Part shown: positions 1 through 7,553 of the stretch, in pieces
How positions within the stretch are numbered: position 1 is the first letter of the stretch
Layout: each line of letters opens with the position of its first letter
Origin: Acidobacteriota bacterium
Lineage (GTDB): Bacteria > Acidobacteriota > Vicinamibacteria > Vicinamibacterales > UBA8438
DNA length: 13,827 nt
Direction: 5' to 3'
Assembly: GCA_011523485.1 (NCBI GenBank)
Contig: WTGR01000649.1
Location: 1 to 13,827 of the forward strand
Notes under the pieces: generated by a model
Told to the model about the DNA's origin: nothing
Databases searched by the model: none
What the model saw: the letters and a program-made list of their open reading frames with translations, nothing else
Position numbers and translations under genes: made by a program

Positions 1-1
1 C

Positions 2-568
2 GGCGAGTGGCGGGCGGCGGCGCGGCGCGACCGGCGGCGGGACCATCCGGCCGGTTCCTGGGAGGCCCGCGGCATCGGCGAGCGCTCCATCCCGGGGGTC
101 AACGCCGGCCCGCCGATGGCGCCGAGCGCGTACAACAACAACGTGCAGGTGTTCCAGACCGAGGACACCGTGGTGCTCTACAACGAGATGAACCACAACG
201 CCCGCGTCGTTCCGCTGGACGGACGCGATCATCTGGATGCGGGCATCGGGCAGTGGACGGGTGATTCGCGCGGCCGCTGGGAGGGCGACACCCTGGTCGT
301 GGAGACCACGAACTTCCTGCGCGAGACGAACTTCATGCGGGGTTCGACGACGCCGAACCTCACGCTCGTCGAGCGCCTCACGCGCGTGGACGCCGACACG
401 CTCCGGTACGACGTCACCGTCGACGACCCGACGGTGTGGACGCGGCCCTGGACGTTCTCGGTGCCGATGCGCAGGAACCCGGAGCCGCTCTACGAGTACG
501 CCTGCCACGAGGGCAACTACGGGCTCTACAACATCCTCGCCGGCGCGGTGGCCGGGGGATCGCAGTAG
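2..568 (+). CDS. hypothetical protein, acidobacterial-type family (3' part, no start in window)
   Basis: The reading frame is open from the left edge of the window to a TAG stop, giving 188 residues of a C-terminal portion. The visible protein has a run of charged and aromatic short motifs (YNNNVQVFQTED, LYNEMNHNARVVPLDG, WTGDSRGRWEGDTLVVETTNF, then ERLTRVDADTLRYDVTVDDP and YACHEGNYGLYNILAGA near the end). I associate this pattern with a large paralogous family of secreted or periplasmic hypothetical proteins in Acidobacteriota (Vicinamibacterales); the function is unknown to me. No catalytic motif is recognisable. The ATG at 116 is internal to the open frame and is unlikely to be the true start, because family-like sequence (GIGERSIPGVNAGPPMAPSAY) lies upstream of it. 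The gene marks the left border of the accessory region that follows. Confidence 0.75.
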   Translation, partial: GEWRAAARRDRRRDHPAGSWEARGIGERSIPGVNAGPPMAPSAYNNNVQVFQTEDTVVLYNEMNHNARVVPLDGRDHLDAGIGQWTGDSRGRWEGDTLVVETTNFLRETNFMRGSTTPNLTLVERLTRVDADTLRYDVTVDDPTVWTRPWTFSVPMRRNPEPLYEYACHEGNYGLYNILAGAVAGGSQ

Positions 569-570
569 CC

Positions 571-584
571 CGACCGTAAGGTCG
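571..584 (+). other. small hairpin after the first gene
   Basis: CGACC-GTAA-GGTCG is a perfect 5-bp stem with a GTAA tetraloop, 3 bases after the TAG stop of the first gene. It has no T-tract, so it could at most be a weak terminator or an mRNA 3'-end stabiliser. The rest of the gap to the next gene (585-765) shows no gene, repeat or clear promoter. Confidence 0.25.
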
Positions 585-953
585 CGCTCATACGGCGCTG
601 CGAGCAGGCGGCGGAAGTCCACGGGAGGGCTGCCGCCGCCGGTCTCCAGCGCCGGTCCGCCAGCCGCTGTATTCGGGTTCGGACCATTGCGCTCTCGTGG
701 GCAGGCCGCCCTTCCGGAATTGCCGTCGCTGAAGCCATCCGCCACGGTGCGCGAAATGTGACCCCATGAAACCGTCGCGCGCGCCGCAGATGTTCATCAC
801 GTCCCTGCACATGCGCCATTGGCGCAATTTCCGGGGGCCGGTGGACGTGCGCCTGCGCCGCCGCGCCTTCCTGATCGGGCCGAACGCCTCGGGGAAATCC
901 AACGTGCTCGACGCGCTTCGGTTCCTGCGCGACACCGCCGGGCACGGTCTGAA

Positions 954-1324
954 GGAGGCCGTCCGGTTGCGCGGCGGCATGGGCGAGATCCGGACCCTGC
1001 AAGCAAGAAAGCCGGCTGGCCTCAAGCTGGCCGTTCAGGTAGGTACGGACGACACGCCGGACATGTGGACCTACAGCCTGCGGTTCCGAAACCACCCGCA
1101 GAAGCACCTGCCCGTGGTGATGGAGGAGGAGGTTCGAAAGCGGGACGAGCTGGTTCTCAAGCGGCCGGAGGCGCCGGACGAGAAGGACCCCGAACGGCTG
1201 GCCCAGACGTACCTGGAGCAGATCGTCGTGAACCAGGAGTTTCGTGAGCTTGCCGACTTCCTGAAGTCCATCCGCTATCTTCACATCGTGCCCCATCTGG
1301 TGCGCGACCCCGAACGGTCCATCG
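954..1324 (+). repeat. 371-bp direct repeat, copy 1
   Basis: First copy of an exact tandem duplication inside the AAA ATPase gene. By eye, every base from 954 to 1325 equals the base 371 positions later. The unit encodes residues about 64-186 of the ATPase (from EAVRLRGGMGEIRTL to VRDPERSIG). Its length is 3 x 123 + 2, so it shifts the reading frame. Confidence 0.95.
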
Positions 1325-1695
1325 GGAGGCCGTCCGGTTGCGCGGCGGCATGGGCGAGATCCGGACCCTGCAAGCAAGAAAGCCGGCTGGCCTCAAGCTG
1401 GCCGTTCAGGTAGGTACGGACGACACGCCGGACATGTGGACCTACAGCCTGCGGTTCCGAAACCACCCGCAGAAGCACCTGCCCGTGGTGATGGAGGAGG
1501 AGGTTCGAAAGCGGGACGAGCTGGTTCTCAAGCGGCCGGAGGCGCCGGACGAGAAGGACCCCGAACGGCTGGCCCAGACGTACCTGGAGCAGATCGTCGT
1601 GAACCAGGAGTTTCGTGAGCTTGCCGACTTCCTGAAGTCCATCCGCTATCTTCACATCGTGCCCCATCTGGTGCGCGACCCCGAACGGTCCATCG
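1325..1695 (+). repeat. 371-bp direct repeat, copy 2
   Basis: Second, directly abutting copy of the 371-bp unit. Identity extends one base beyond the unit (G at 1325 equals G at 1696), so the junction has at most 1-bp microhomology. Base 953 differs from 1324, and 1326 differs from 1697, which fixes the ends. After this copy the gene continues in its original frame with KHDDPFGGDFLEKVAS. Confidence 0.95.
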
Positions 1696-2300
1696 GCAAG
1701 CACGACGATCCGTTCGGCGGCGACTTCCTCGAGAAGGTCGCCTCGACACCGTCCAAGACGCGCGACGCGCGGCTGCGCAACATCAACAAGGCTCTGAAGT
1801 TCGCGATTCCGCAGTTCGACAGCCTGACGCTTCAGCAGGATGCCGGGGGGCGCTGGCACCTGGAAGCACGTTTCGGTCACTGGCGGCACAGCGCGGCGCG
1901 TCAATACGAACGCTCGTTCTCGGACGGCACGCTGCGCTTGATCGGGTTGCTGTGGTCCCTTGCGGAGGGAGGCGGCCCGTTGCTGCTGGAAGAACCCGAG
2001 CTCGCCCTGCACGACGCCCTGGTGCGACACCTGCCGCGCTTCATGGCCCGGATGCATACGAAGTCCGGCCGGCAGGTACTGATCACCACGCACTCGGCGG
2101 CGCTGTTGGCGGACGCGGGAATCGGTCTCGACGAGGTTCACGTTCTCAATGCCGACTCTCAGGGAACCGAGATCAAGGTGGGCAGAAGCTACCAGGACGT
2201 ACGAGCCATGGTCGAAAAAGGCGGGATGTCAATCGGAGCCGCCCTCCTGCCCAAGGCGGCCCCCGCGAGCGCCGATCAGTTCAGCTTCGACTTCTGAAAC

Positions 2301-2810
2301 GTGATGACGATCCACGGACGCGTACCCGTGTCGTTCGCGGTGGAAGGCATCATCGATCAGGCGGTCGTCCTCAAGCTCTTCGATGCGTCGGGCGTCGTTT
2401 CCGGCACGCCGTACGTGTGCGACGGGATCGGTAACCTGCGCCAGCGGCTCGACGGATTCAACGCTGGCGCCCGCCATTCCCCATGGTTCGTGCTCTGCGA
2501 CCTCGACCGTCACGAATGCGCGCCCGAACTGCGCGGTCGCCTCTTCGCAACACCGCAGACCGAGGGGATGGAGTTGAGGGTCGCCGTCCGGGCGGTCGAA
2601 GCATGGCTGATGGCGGACCGACAATCGTTCGCCACCTTTCTTGGCGGCGGGGAGCGTGGTCGTAGCTCACTGCGCCGTCGCGTCTTTCAGCAACCACTCG
2701 CAGGCGGTATGTACTTCGATTCCAGCGGGCAGTTCTGCGGGAATGCCGTCGTGCGTCAACGTCAGGAGTCGCTTGCGGGCGCGCGGAAACAGCTTGCCGG
2801 CCGCGGTTAG
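2301..2810 (+). pseudogene. TOPRIM-like (DUF4276-like) nuclease partner, 3'-truncated
   Basis: The frame begins 3 bp after the ATPase stop (GTG 2301 or, more likely, ATG 2304), which implies a bicistronic unit. The first ~115 residues look like the N-terminal half of a small TOPRIM-fold protein: an acidic VEGIIDQAVVLKLF segment near residue 13, a VLCDLDRHECAP segment with the paired aspartates of a DxD motif near residue 65, and RVAVRAVEAWLMADRQSFATFL near residue 95. TOPRIM partners of AAA ATPases are typically metal-dependent nucleases in OLD, Gabija or PARIS-type defence. From about base 2645 the family-like sequence stops. The remaining codons (to 2810) run antisense through the 3' end of the DUF4143 gene and look like noise (RGRSSLRRRVFQQPLAGG). 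I conclude that the true C-terminal half was lost in a rearrangement. The family assignment is moderate; the truncation is an inference from the overlap and the change in sequence character. Confidence 0.6.
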
Positions 2811-4013
2811 CGCCCGGCTCTCGCGCTCCGTCGTGGCCGGATCCGAGAGGTCTGCGCACACCTGGATCAGCTCCATCTCGCCGGTCGCGTCCCGAGAGAG
2901 AAAATCGACCTCATAGCCTTCGTGGGTTCGTACGTAGGTCACCTCGAATCGGCGGCGTTCGAGTTCCACCAGTACTGCTGTCTCCAGCGCGTGACCCAGG
3001 TTGGCCCGGCCGGTGCGGTCGAATACGCGGATCAATCCCGGGTCGACCGGGTACGCCTTGCGCGGATTGACCATGCGTTGGCGCTCCGACGTCGATTCCA
3101 TCCAGACGATCCGCACGAGGAAGCAGTCCTCCAGGTACGCGAGGAACTGGTGCAGGGTGTCCTTGGCGATGGGGATGCCTTGCGATTTGAGCGCCGCGCG
3201 GAACTTCTCGATGCTGAACAGTCCTCCGGCGTTTCCCAGCAGATGCCGCACCAGCCAGCGCAGGCCCGCCACATTGCGCACGTCGTGGCGCTCGACCACG
3301 TCGCGCAGCATCGCCACGTCGACGTAGTCCCTGAGGAGCTGATGCCGCGTGGCCGGATCCAGACCTTGCGCTTCCGGAAAGCCGCCCGTCTCGAGCCAGG
3401 CCAGGAGGGCGCGTTCCAGCCGCGCTCGCTCCCGGCTTGTCAGGACGGTCGGGTTCTCGGGAATTTTCCGTCCCTGATGACGGAGCGCCTCTTCGAAGCT
3501 GAAGGGATGAGTCAATACTTGCCACGCGCGGCCTCGTAGCGCCGTTGCGACCTCTCGCGACAGAAGCGCCGCCGACGATCCGGTGATGAGCACCTCGCGA
3601 CGTTCGGTATCCAGAAGCCGTCGGACGAACAGTTCCCACCCGGGTACGATCTGAATTTCGTCGAAGTGCCAAGTCACGACGCTGGTGTCGTCAGCGCCCG
3701 GAAAGCGGCGATCGTATTCGGATAGCAGCAGATCGAGCTGGGTCGCCTCGAGATCCGCGAGGCGCTCGTCCTCGAATGAAATGTAGGGCAGGCGCGCCTG
3801 GGCGGTGCCCCGTTCGATGCGTTCCTGGCGAAGTTGGTGCAGGAACGTGGTCTTGCCAGCCCGGCGCATGCCTACGATGGCTGTGACCTTTCCTGGAAAG
3901 CGCACCGTGCCGAATACGCGGCGTCGTGTGAGTTCGGGCAGCGGCCTCTGTTCGGAGTCGGCGAGCAACTCGCCGAGGATCTGCCGCAGGCGAGGGAGCG
4001 TTGTATCGGCCAC
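2667..4013 (-). CDS. AAA ATPase with C-terminal DUF4143 domain
   Basis: 448 residues, full length for the family. The start is GTG at 4013, with an AAGGA ribosome binding site 9 nt upstream that lies inside a palindrome. Walker A is GMRRAGKTT (48-56), Walker B HFDEIQ (116-121), and the sensor-like segment is ITGSSAALLS (143-152), followed by an arginine-containing ALRGRAW. These are standard for the AAA_14/DUF4143 family. The C-terminal domain (about 210-448) has the restriction-endonuclease-like layout, with YVRTHEGYEVDFL then ELIQVCADLSDP. Here the usual E-x-K is replaced by Q-x-C (residues 384-386), a variant I know from a large subfamily, so nuclease activity is doubtful. The role of the family is unresolved; members are common in mobile and defence neighbourhoods. 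The gene lies 138 bp downstream of the CRISPR operon on the same strand, so read-through is possible. Its 3' end overlaps the antisense TOPRIM-like frame. Confidence 0.9.
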   Translation of the reverse strand: MADTTLPRLRQILGELLADSEQRPLPELTRRRVFGTVRFPGKVTAIVGMRRAGKTTFLHQLRQERIERGTAQARLPYISFEDERLADLEATQLDLLLSEYDRRFPGADDTSVVTWHFDEIQIVPGWELFVRRLLDTERREVLITGSSAALLSREVATALRGRAWQVLTHPFSFEEALRHQGRKIPENPTVLTSRERARLERALLAWLETGGFPEAQGLDPATRHQLLRDYVDVAMLRDVVERHDVRNVAGLRWLVRHLLGNAGGLFSIEKFRAALKSQGIPIAKDTLHQFLAYLEDCFLVRIVWMESTSERQRMVNPRKAYPVDPGLIRVFDRTGRANLGHALETAVLVELERRRFEVTYVRTHEGYEVDFLSRDATGEMELIQVCADLSDPATTERESRALTAAGKLFPRARKRLLTLTHDGIPAELPAGIEVHTACEWLLKDATAQ

Positions 4014-4015
4014 GC

Positions 4016-4044
4016 AGAGTTATCCTTTTCAAGAGGATAACTCT
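4016..4044. promoter_or_regulatory. perfect palindrome at the start of the DUF4143 ATPase gene
   Basis: AGAGTTATCCT - 7-nt spacer (TTTCAAG) - AGGATAACTCT: two exact 11-bp arms ending 2 bp before the GTG start. On the coding (minus) strand the downstream arm contains the AAGGA ribosome binding site. A protein bound here, or an RNA hairpin formed here, would therefore cover the ribosome binding site. The sequence is much more AT-rich than its surroundings. It is a candidate autoregulatory operator or translational switch. Confidence 0.65.
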
Positions 4045-4050
4045 AGCACC

Positions 4051-4079
4051 AAGTATCTCCTTTGCAGAAGGATAATTTT
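4051..4079. promoter_or_regulatory. second, degenerate copy of the TTATCC...GGATA palindrome
   Basis: On the minus strand this reads TTATCCTTCTGCAAAGGA followed by GATACTT. The nearer copy at 4016-4044 reads TTATCCTCTTGAAAAGGA followed by TAACTCT. Centre-to-centre spacing is about 35 bp. The perfect inner stem is only CCTT/AAGG plus an outer T-A pair. Two copies of one element in front of a gene suggest cooperative operator binding; a -10 hexamer may lie within the same AT-rich stretch, but I cannot assign one. The remainder of the gap (4080-4151) shows nothing recognisable. Confidence 0.5.
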
Positions 4080-4151
4080 AGCCGGAAGGGGTGAATGGGT
4101 CGCCGCCGCCCATACGCATGGCCAAACGATGACTAAACGGCGCAGGGGTGT

Positions 4152-7100
4152 TCACTTCCAGCATGGCTGCCCCGGTCCGAATCCATACGTACGGTTCCGG
4201 TCGGGGCCGAAGGCGAGCCGCTCCGCCTCGCACCAGCGCGCGTCACGGAGACTATAGCGGTTGCCGGCTAGGGCCGCAGAAGCGTCCGGCCATGCAAGCG
4301 CGACGTTCCAGAGCGGCCACCGGAACCGCTTGCTGTTCCACCTGTAGCCGTAGACGGCAGTCGAGCGCGTCGCAAGGCGGCCGTATCGCACCTCTGGCAC
4401 GGATACGAGCGCGGAAACGCCCATCAAGGCAAGCCACTCGATCCACGGTTCGCAGCGCTTGTCGTTGGACGCGCTCTGTGGACGGCGTGCGCCCTGCGCG
4501 GCCAGAGGACTCCACCGAAACGACTTGCCCCCCTTGGCGAGAGCTCTCGGTCCGACTAGCGCGCGACGGAGTTCGTCCGGGGAGAACCCCCTCGCCTGCG
4601 CCGTGGTCGACCACTCGAAGATCGACTTGAAGCCGCTGCGCCCTCCCGAAACGAAGTCCATTTCCGAGCGCCCACCGGACGAGAGGAGAGCCACCACAAG
4701 CGATCGAAATGGTCCGCCCGCCGACAGGAGGAGCTCCTCGCGCTGATCTGCCGACAGCTTGTTCAGTTCGGCAGGCCATTCGCCGCGAAAGCTACCGCGC
4801 ACGTTCACGAGACGGTCCACGATACCGTCGATCCCGAGCGTGGTGGTGAGGTGCGGCTGTGTCCCTTGCCACCGGAGACGCGCATCCACATCTGCGATAT
4901 CCAACGCTCGCAACACGCCGAGGGCCGCGAGATAGTCGCCCGGCACCAGACCGTTGAGTGCCGTCAGGGCGGTTTCCAGAAGCGGCGTCGTTCCCAACGC
5001 CTCCGATTGGCGGGAATGCAGCGGTTCGCCGCCCGCAGGCGCGAGCTCTCCGCGATTCTGGGTTTCCACCTGCTGGTGGTCGCTCAACTGCACGATGGCT
5101 TCCAGCCACGCGAGCCCAAGCCAACCGAAGTTCTCCTGAACGGACCGATATCGGGCAGGCGCGTGTTCTGCCTCCGAATGCGCAACTTCGTCATCGAAGG
5201 CGAAGCAGAAGAGTCGATCCTTGACGCGTGCCACGCCGCGTGCAGCCCGAACGAAGGGCCTTGCCCAGCCATGGTGGCTTGCGACGAGATGCTCGACGAG
5301 ATCGGAGTCCTGAGCGGTGTTGTGCAGGCCGTGTCGGATCATCAGCTCGACGGACAGCGCTTCGTGCCGCTCACCCCGGGGGTAGTCGGACATTGCTGCT
5401 AGACGGCGACGCTCGAGCCAGCTATGTCCGCTCTGAGCCAGCGGGTCGGCGTCCAGCTTCCGTCCGCAGAGTCGCTGGAAGCGATCATCGAGCTTGCCTA
5501 CATCGTGCAGCCTTGCAGCCAGCGCCAAGTCTTCGATCATCGCTGGCGGCAGACCGAGCCGTTCGGCGACGGCGCGGGTGCGGGCCGAGACGCCGTTCAA
5601 GTGGCTTTCGAGACCCACGCGCCGGCGCTGGAACGTCTGTCCGTCGTCGTCGGGATCGATTGGCAATTCCGATACGAAGAGCCAGCGGCGGCCGATGTCT
5701 ATCCATGTCCAGTCCTGCAGAATGGACCGCGATTCGTCTTCAGCAATCCAGGCGTTGACCTGTTCCTCGACCGAGTCGCTCTCCTCAACCGGTGGCGCTT
5801 CGTGGAGCTGGAACTCAAGACGCCGGTGCTGGCGCATGGCTGCGGAACTGATGTCGGATACACGACCGGCCGACCCGTCGAACGTGCCGTGGCGGCCGAT
5901 GCCGCCGTATTCGGTGGGAACGACCACGGTATCGCCGACCTTGATGTTCTCGGCCGTCTCGATGTCGATCTCGGCCCCGAGCCGGATTACCTCACGCTTG
6001 CCGAGCCATTCGCGAAGTTTACGAAGTGGAACCGCGGCCGCCTCCAGGCTCGAGGGCGGAACGGCCTTCAGCAGTGGTTCGAGGAACGTGCGGTCGGCCG
6101 CAGGATCGAGATCGCGCCAAATCACGTGAGCCTGGTAGTCCTGTCGCACGCCGTGCAGAAAGACCGAGACGTCGTACGCGGGGCCGTCCGCCCGGTTCTG
6201 AGACCACAGGTCAAGGTATTCCGCGAGCAGAAGGGGCGCAGATACCGGAGGGCGTACGCAGCCCTCGGGAGGAGCGGGCATGGCCCCCGGTGAACACCGT
6301 AGCGCAGAGATACGGGCGAGCCACTTTGCGGTCTCGATCTCGTACCGACGGTAGACGGGACACGACTGTTCGTCAGTCTCCGGATCCTTGTAGCTCCTGT
6401 CGGCCTGCAAAACGACGCACGACGCGTCGGTGCGTTCACCGCGCCGGTTCACCCTGCCCATCCGCTGCACGAGCGCATCCCAGGATGCACTCTCGGAGAT
6501 CATTGCGTCGAAGTCCCAGTCGACGCCGGCTTCCACGCACTGCGTCGCGACGACCAGTGTCGGCTCGCGATCATCGAGCCGGCTCTCCACGGCGTCGAGG
6601 ATCTCCTGGCGATCCAGCGGACGCATGCGCCCCGTTATCAGGAAGAGCTTTCGGTCCAACGTTCTTCGGCGTTCTGCCGCGAGAGCCTTCGTTGCCCTCT
6701 CGTACCAATCGATGGCTGTACGGACCGTGTTCGTGACCAGGAGCACACACGGTGCGTCGATTGTCGTGAGGATGTTCTCGATGCGATCGTCCGACCAGCG
6801 CACGGTCTTCCGAGCGGACAGGCGCGGGACGAGCGCGGGGTCTTGACGGTCCTCGGGTTCGAGGCCGAAGCGCACCTTCGCTGCCGTCACGGCCGGTGTG
6901 GCGCTGAGCTGTACGACCTGGCGGCGCGGAGCGACGCCGCGTACGGGCTCCAGGCGCCCAAGGCGTGTAACCGTGTCCAGGAACGGCCCGGCAAGATGAG
7001 CTTCGTCCAGCAGAAACAGTGTGTCCTGACCGACCAGGCCGGCCTCGACCGAACGCATGCGTGGCGTGACGCCGTAGCCCCGGAGGAGAAGCCGCGAACC

Positions 7101-7553
7101 GATCTGGTCGACCGTGGAGGCGACTATCTGGACCTGATCCGCTGACCGGCACCACTGCGGGTCGGTCGGACAGGCGCCGCGGAGCCTGATGCTGCTCGCT
7201 GGCACGGGACTGAGCCTTGCGAGCGCGTTTCGTACCGGAGCAAGTTCGGTCTGGGTCTCAATCCGTTCCAGGAGCTGCTTGCCGTGCCGCCAGGCTTGAT
7301 CGACCAGGACACGCCGGTCGACGATGAGGACGATGCGGCGCGGGTAGACGCCGAACGTGCCTTCGTGTGCGGCTGCTGCCAGCGCGTAGATCCCGATGTC
7401 GATTGCCGAGGTCTTTCCCGAGCCGGTCGGCAGGTCGAGTGCATCGGGCCAGCGTCGGTCGGCGAGTACCTGACTCGCAAGGCGCACCTGCCAGTGGTAG
7501 GGAGCCACGCCGTGGCAGGCCTTGAAGAACCCGGCAAAGTCCGGAAAGGTCAC
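4152..7553 (-). CDS. cas3: type I-G CRISPR-associated Cas3 helicase-HD nuclease with C-terminal Cas8-like extension
   Basis: 1133 residues. Start GTG 7553 overlaps the csb2 stop as GTGA; the frame stays open upstream to 8330, but that part is antisense-like noise over csb2, while VTFPDFAGFFKACHG is a typical I-G Cas3 N-terminus. Helicase motifs: YHWQ (19-22), Walker A LPTGSGKT (41-48), DEAH (183-186), LSAT (216-219), QRMGRVNR (363-370). The HD nuclease follows the helicase, as in I-G and unlike most type I Cas3: His651, His683-Asp684 in LHDVGK, His760-His761 in SHHGW and Asp825 in LSDH are the expected metal ligands, so it looks active. A linker (about 826-855) leads to a ~275-residue extension opening LNGLVPGDYLAALGVLRALD (Tyr874), the style of the Cas8g/Csx17 large subunit, and ending with FRWSPLAAQ, WIEWLALMGV and YGYRWNSKRFRWPLW. 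The protein should unwind and degrade DNA targeted by the crRNA complex; the extension may supply large-subunit function, which is inference. Confidence 0.93.
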   Translation of the reverse strand: MTFPDFAGFFKACHGVAPYHWQVRLASQVLADRRWPDALDLPTGSGKTSAIDIGIYALAAAAHEGTFGVYPRRIVLIVDRRVLVDQAWRHGKQLLERIETQTELAPVRNALARLSPVPASSIRLRGACPTDPQWCRSADQVQIVASTVDQIGSRLLLRGYGVTPRMRSVEAGLVGQDTLFLLDEAHLAGPFLDTVTRLGRLEPVRGVAPRRQVVQLSATPAVTAAKVRFGLEPEDRQDPALVPRLSARKTVRWSDDRIENILTTIDAPCVLLVTNTVRTAIDWYERATKALAAERRRTLDRKLFLITGRMRPLDRQEILDAVESRLDDREPTLVVATQCVEAGVDWDFDAMISESASWDALVQRMGRVNRRGERTDASCVVLQADRSYKDPETDEQSCPVYRRYEIETAKWLARISALRCSPGAMPAPPEGCVRPPVSAPLLLAEYLDLWSQNRADGPAYDVSVFLHGVRQDYQAHVIWRDLDPAADRTFLEPLLKAVPPSSLEAAAVPLRKLREWLGKREVIRLGAEIDIETAENIKVGDTVVVPTEYGGIGRHGTFDGSAGRVSDISSAAMRQHRRLEFQLHEAPPVEESDSVEEQVNAWIAEDESRSILQDWTWIDIGRRWLFVSELPIDPDDDGQTFQRRRVGLESHLNGVSARTRAVAERLGLPPAMIEDLALAARLHDVGKLDDRFQRLCGRKLDADPLAQSGHSWLERRRLAAMSDYPRGERHEALSVELMIRHGLHNTAQDSDLVEHLVASHHGWARPFVRAARGVARVKDRLFCFAFDDEVAHSEAEHAPARYRSVQENFGWLGLAWLEAIVQLSDHQQVETQNRGELAPAGGEPLHSRQSEALGTTPLLETALTALNGLVPGDYLAALGVLRALDIADVDARLRWQGTQPHLTTTLGIDGIVDRLVNVRGSFRGEWPAELNKLSADQREELLLSAGGPFRSLVVALLSSGGRSEMDFVSGGRSGFKSIFEWSTTAQARGFSPDELRRALVGPRALAKGGKSFRWSPLAAQGARRPQSASNDKRCEPWIEWLALMGVSALVSVPEVRYGRLATRSTAVYGYRWNSKRFRWPLWNVALAWPDASAALAGNRYSLRDARWCEAERLAFGPDRNRTYGFGPGQPCWK

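Larger units (their letters stand above)
766..2297 (+). pseudogene. AAA (SMC/RecF-like, AAA_21-type) ATPase gene broken by a tandem duplication
   Basis: The first reading frame (766-1413, 215 residues) starts like an ABC-type AAA ATPase: a core-strand segment then Walker A GPNASGKSN at residues 38-46. It then enters a 371-bp direct repeat and goes out of frame. A second frame (usable codons 1338 TTG or 1350 ATG, to 2297) carries the rest: signature-like FSDGTLRLIGLLWSL, Walker B LLLEEPELALH and the H-loop ITTHS. Removing one 371-bp copy gives a continuous 386-residue ATPase with all motifs (Walker B glutamates near 285-286, H-loop His near 319 in that numbering), the normal size for this family. 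As written, no product has both Walker A and Walker B, so I call it a pseudogene. The start is uncertain: ATG 766 lacks a Shine-Dalgarno, and ATG 790 (MFITSLHMRHWRNF) is equally family-like. Such ATPases often pair with a TOPRIM nuclease, and one follows 3 bp downstream. Confidence 0.85.

Noticed and set aside
954..1696. Direct repeats as a CRISPR array or insertion sequence
   Set aside because: Only two abutting coding copies of 371 bp with no spacer, terminal inverted repeats or transposase; it is a tandem duplication.
4080..4151. Remaining 3' half of the TOPRIM-like gene beyond the DUF4143 gene
   Set aside because: Translations of this stretch show nothing resembling the continuation of that family.
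5424..6293. 289-residue plus-strand frame opposite cas3
   Set aside because: Antisense shadow of the Cas3 helicase-HD region; no domain and no ribosome binding site.
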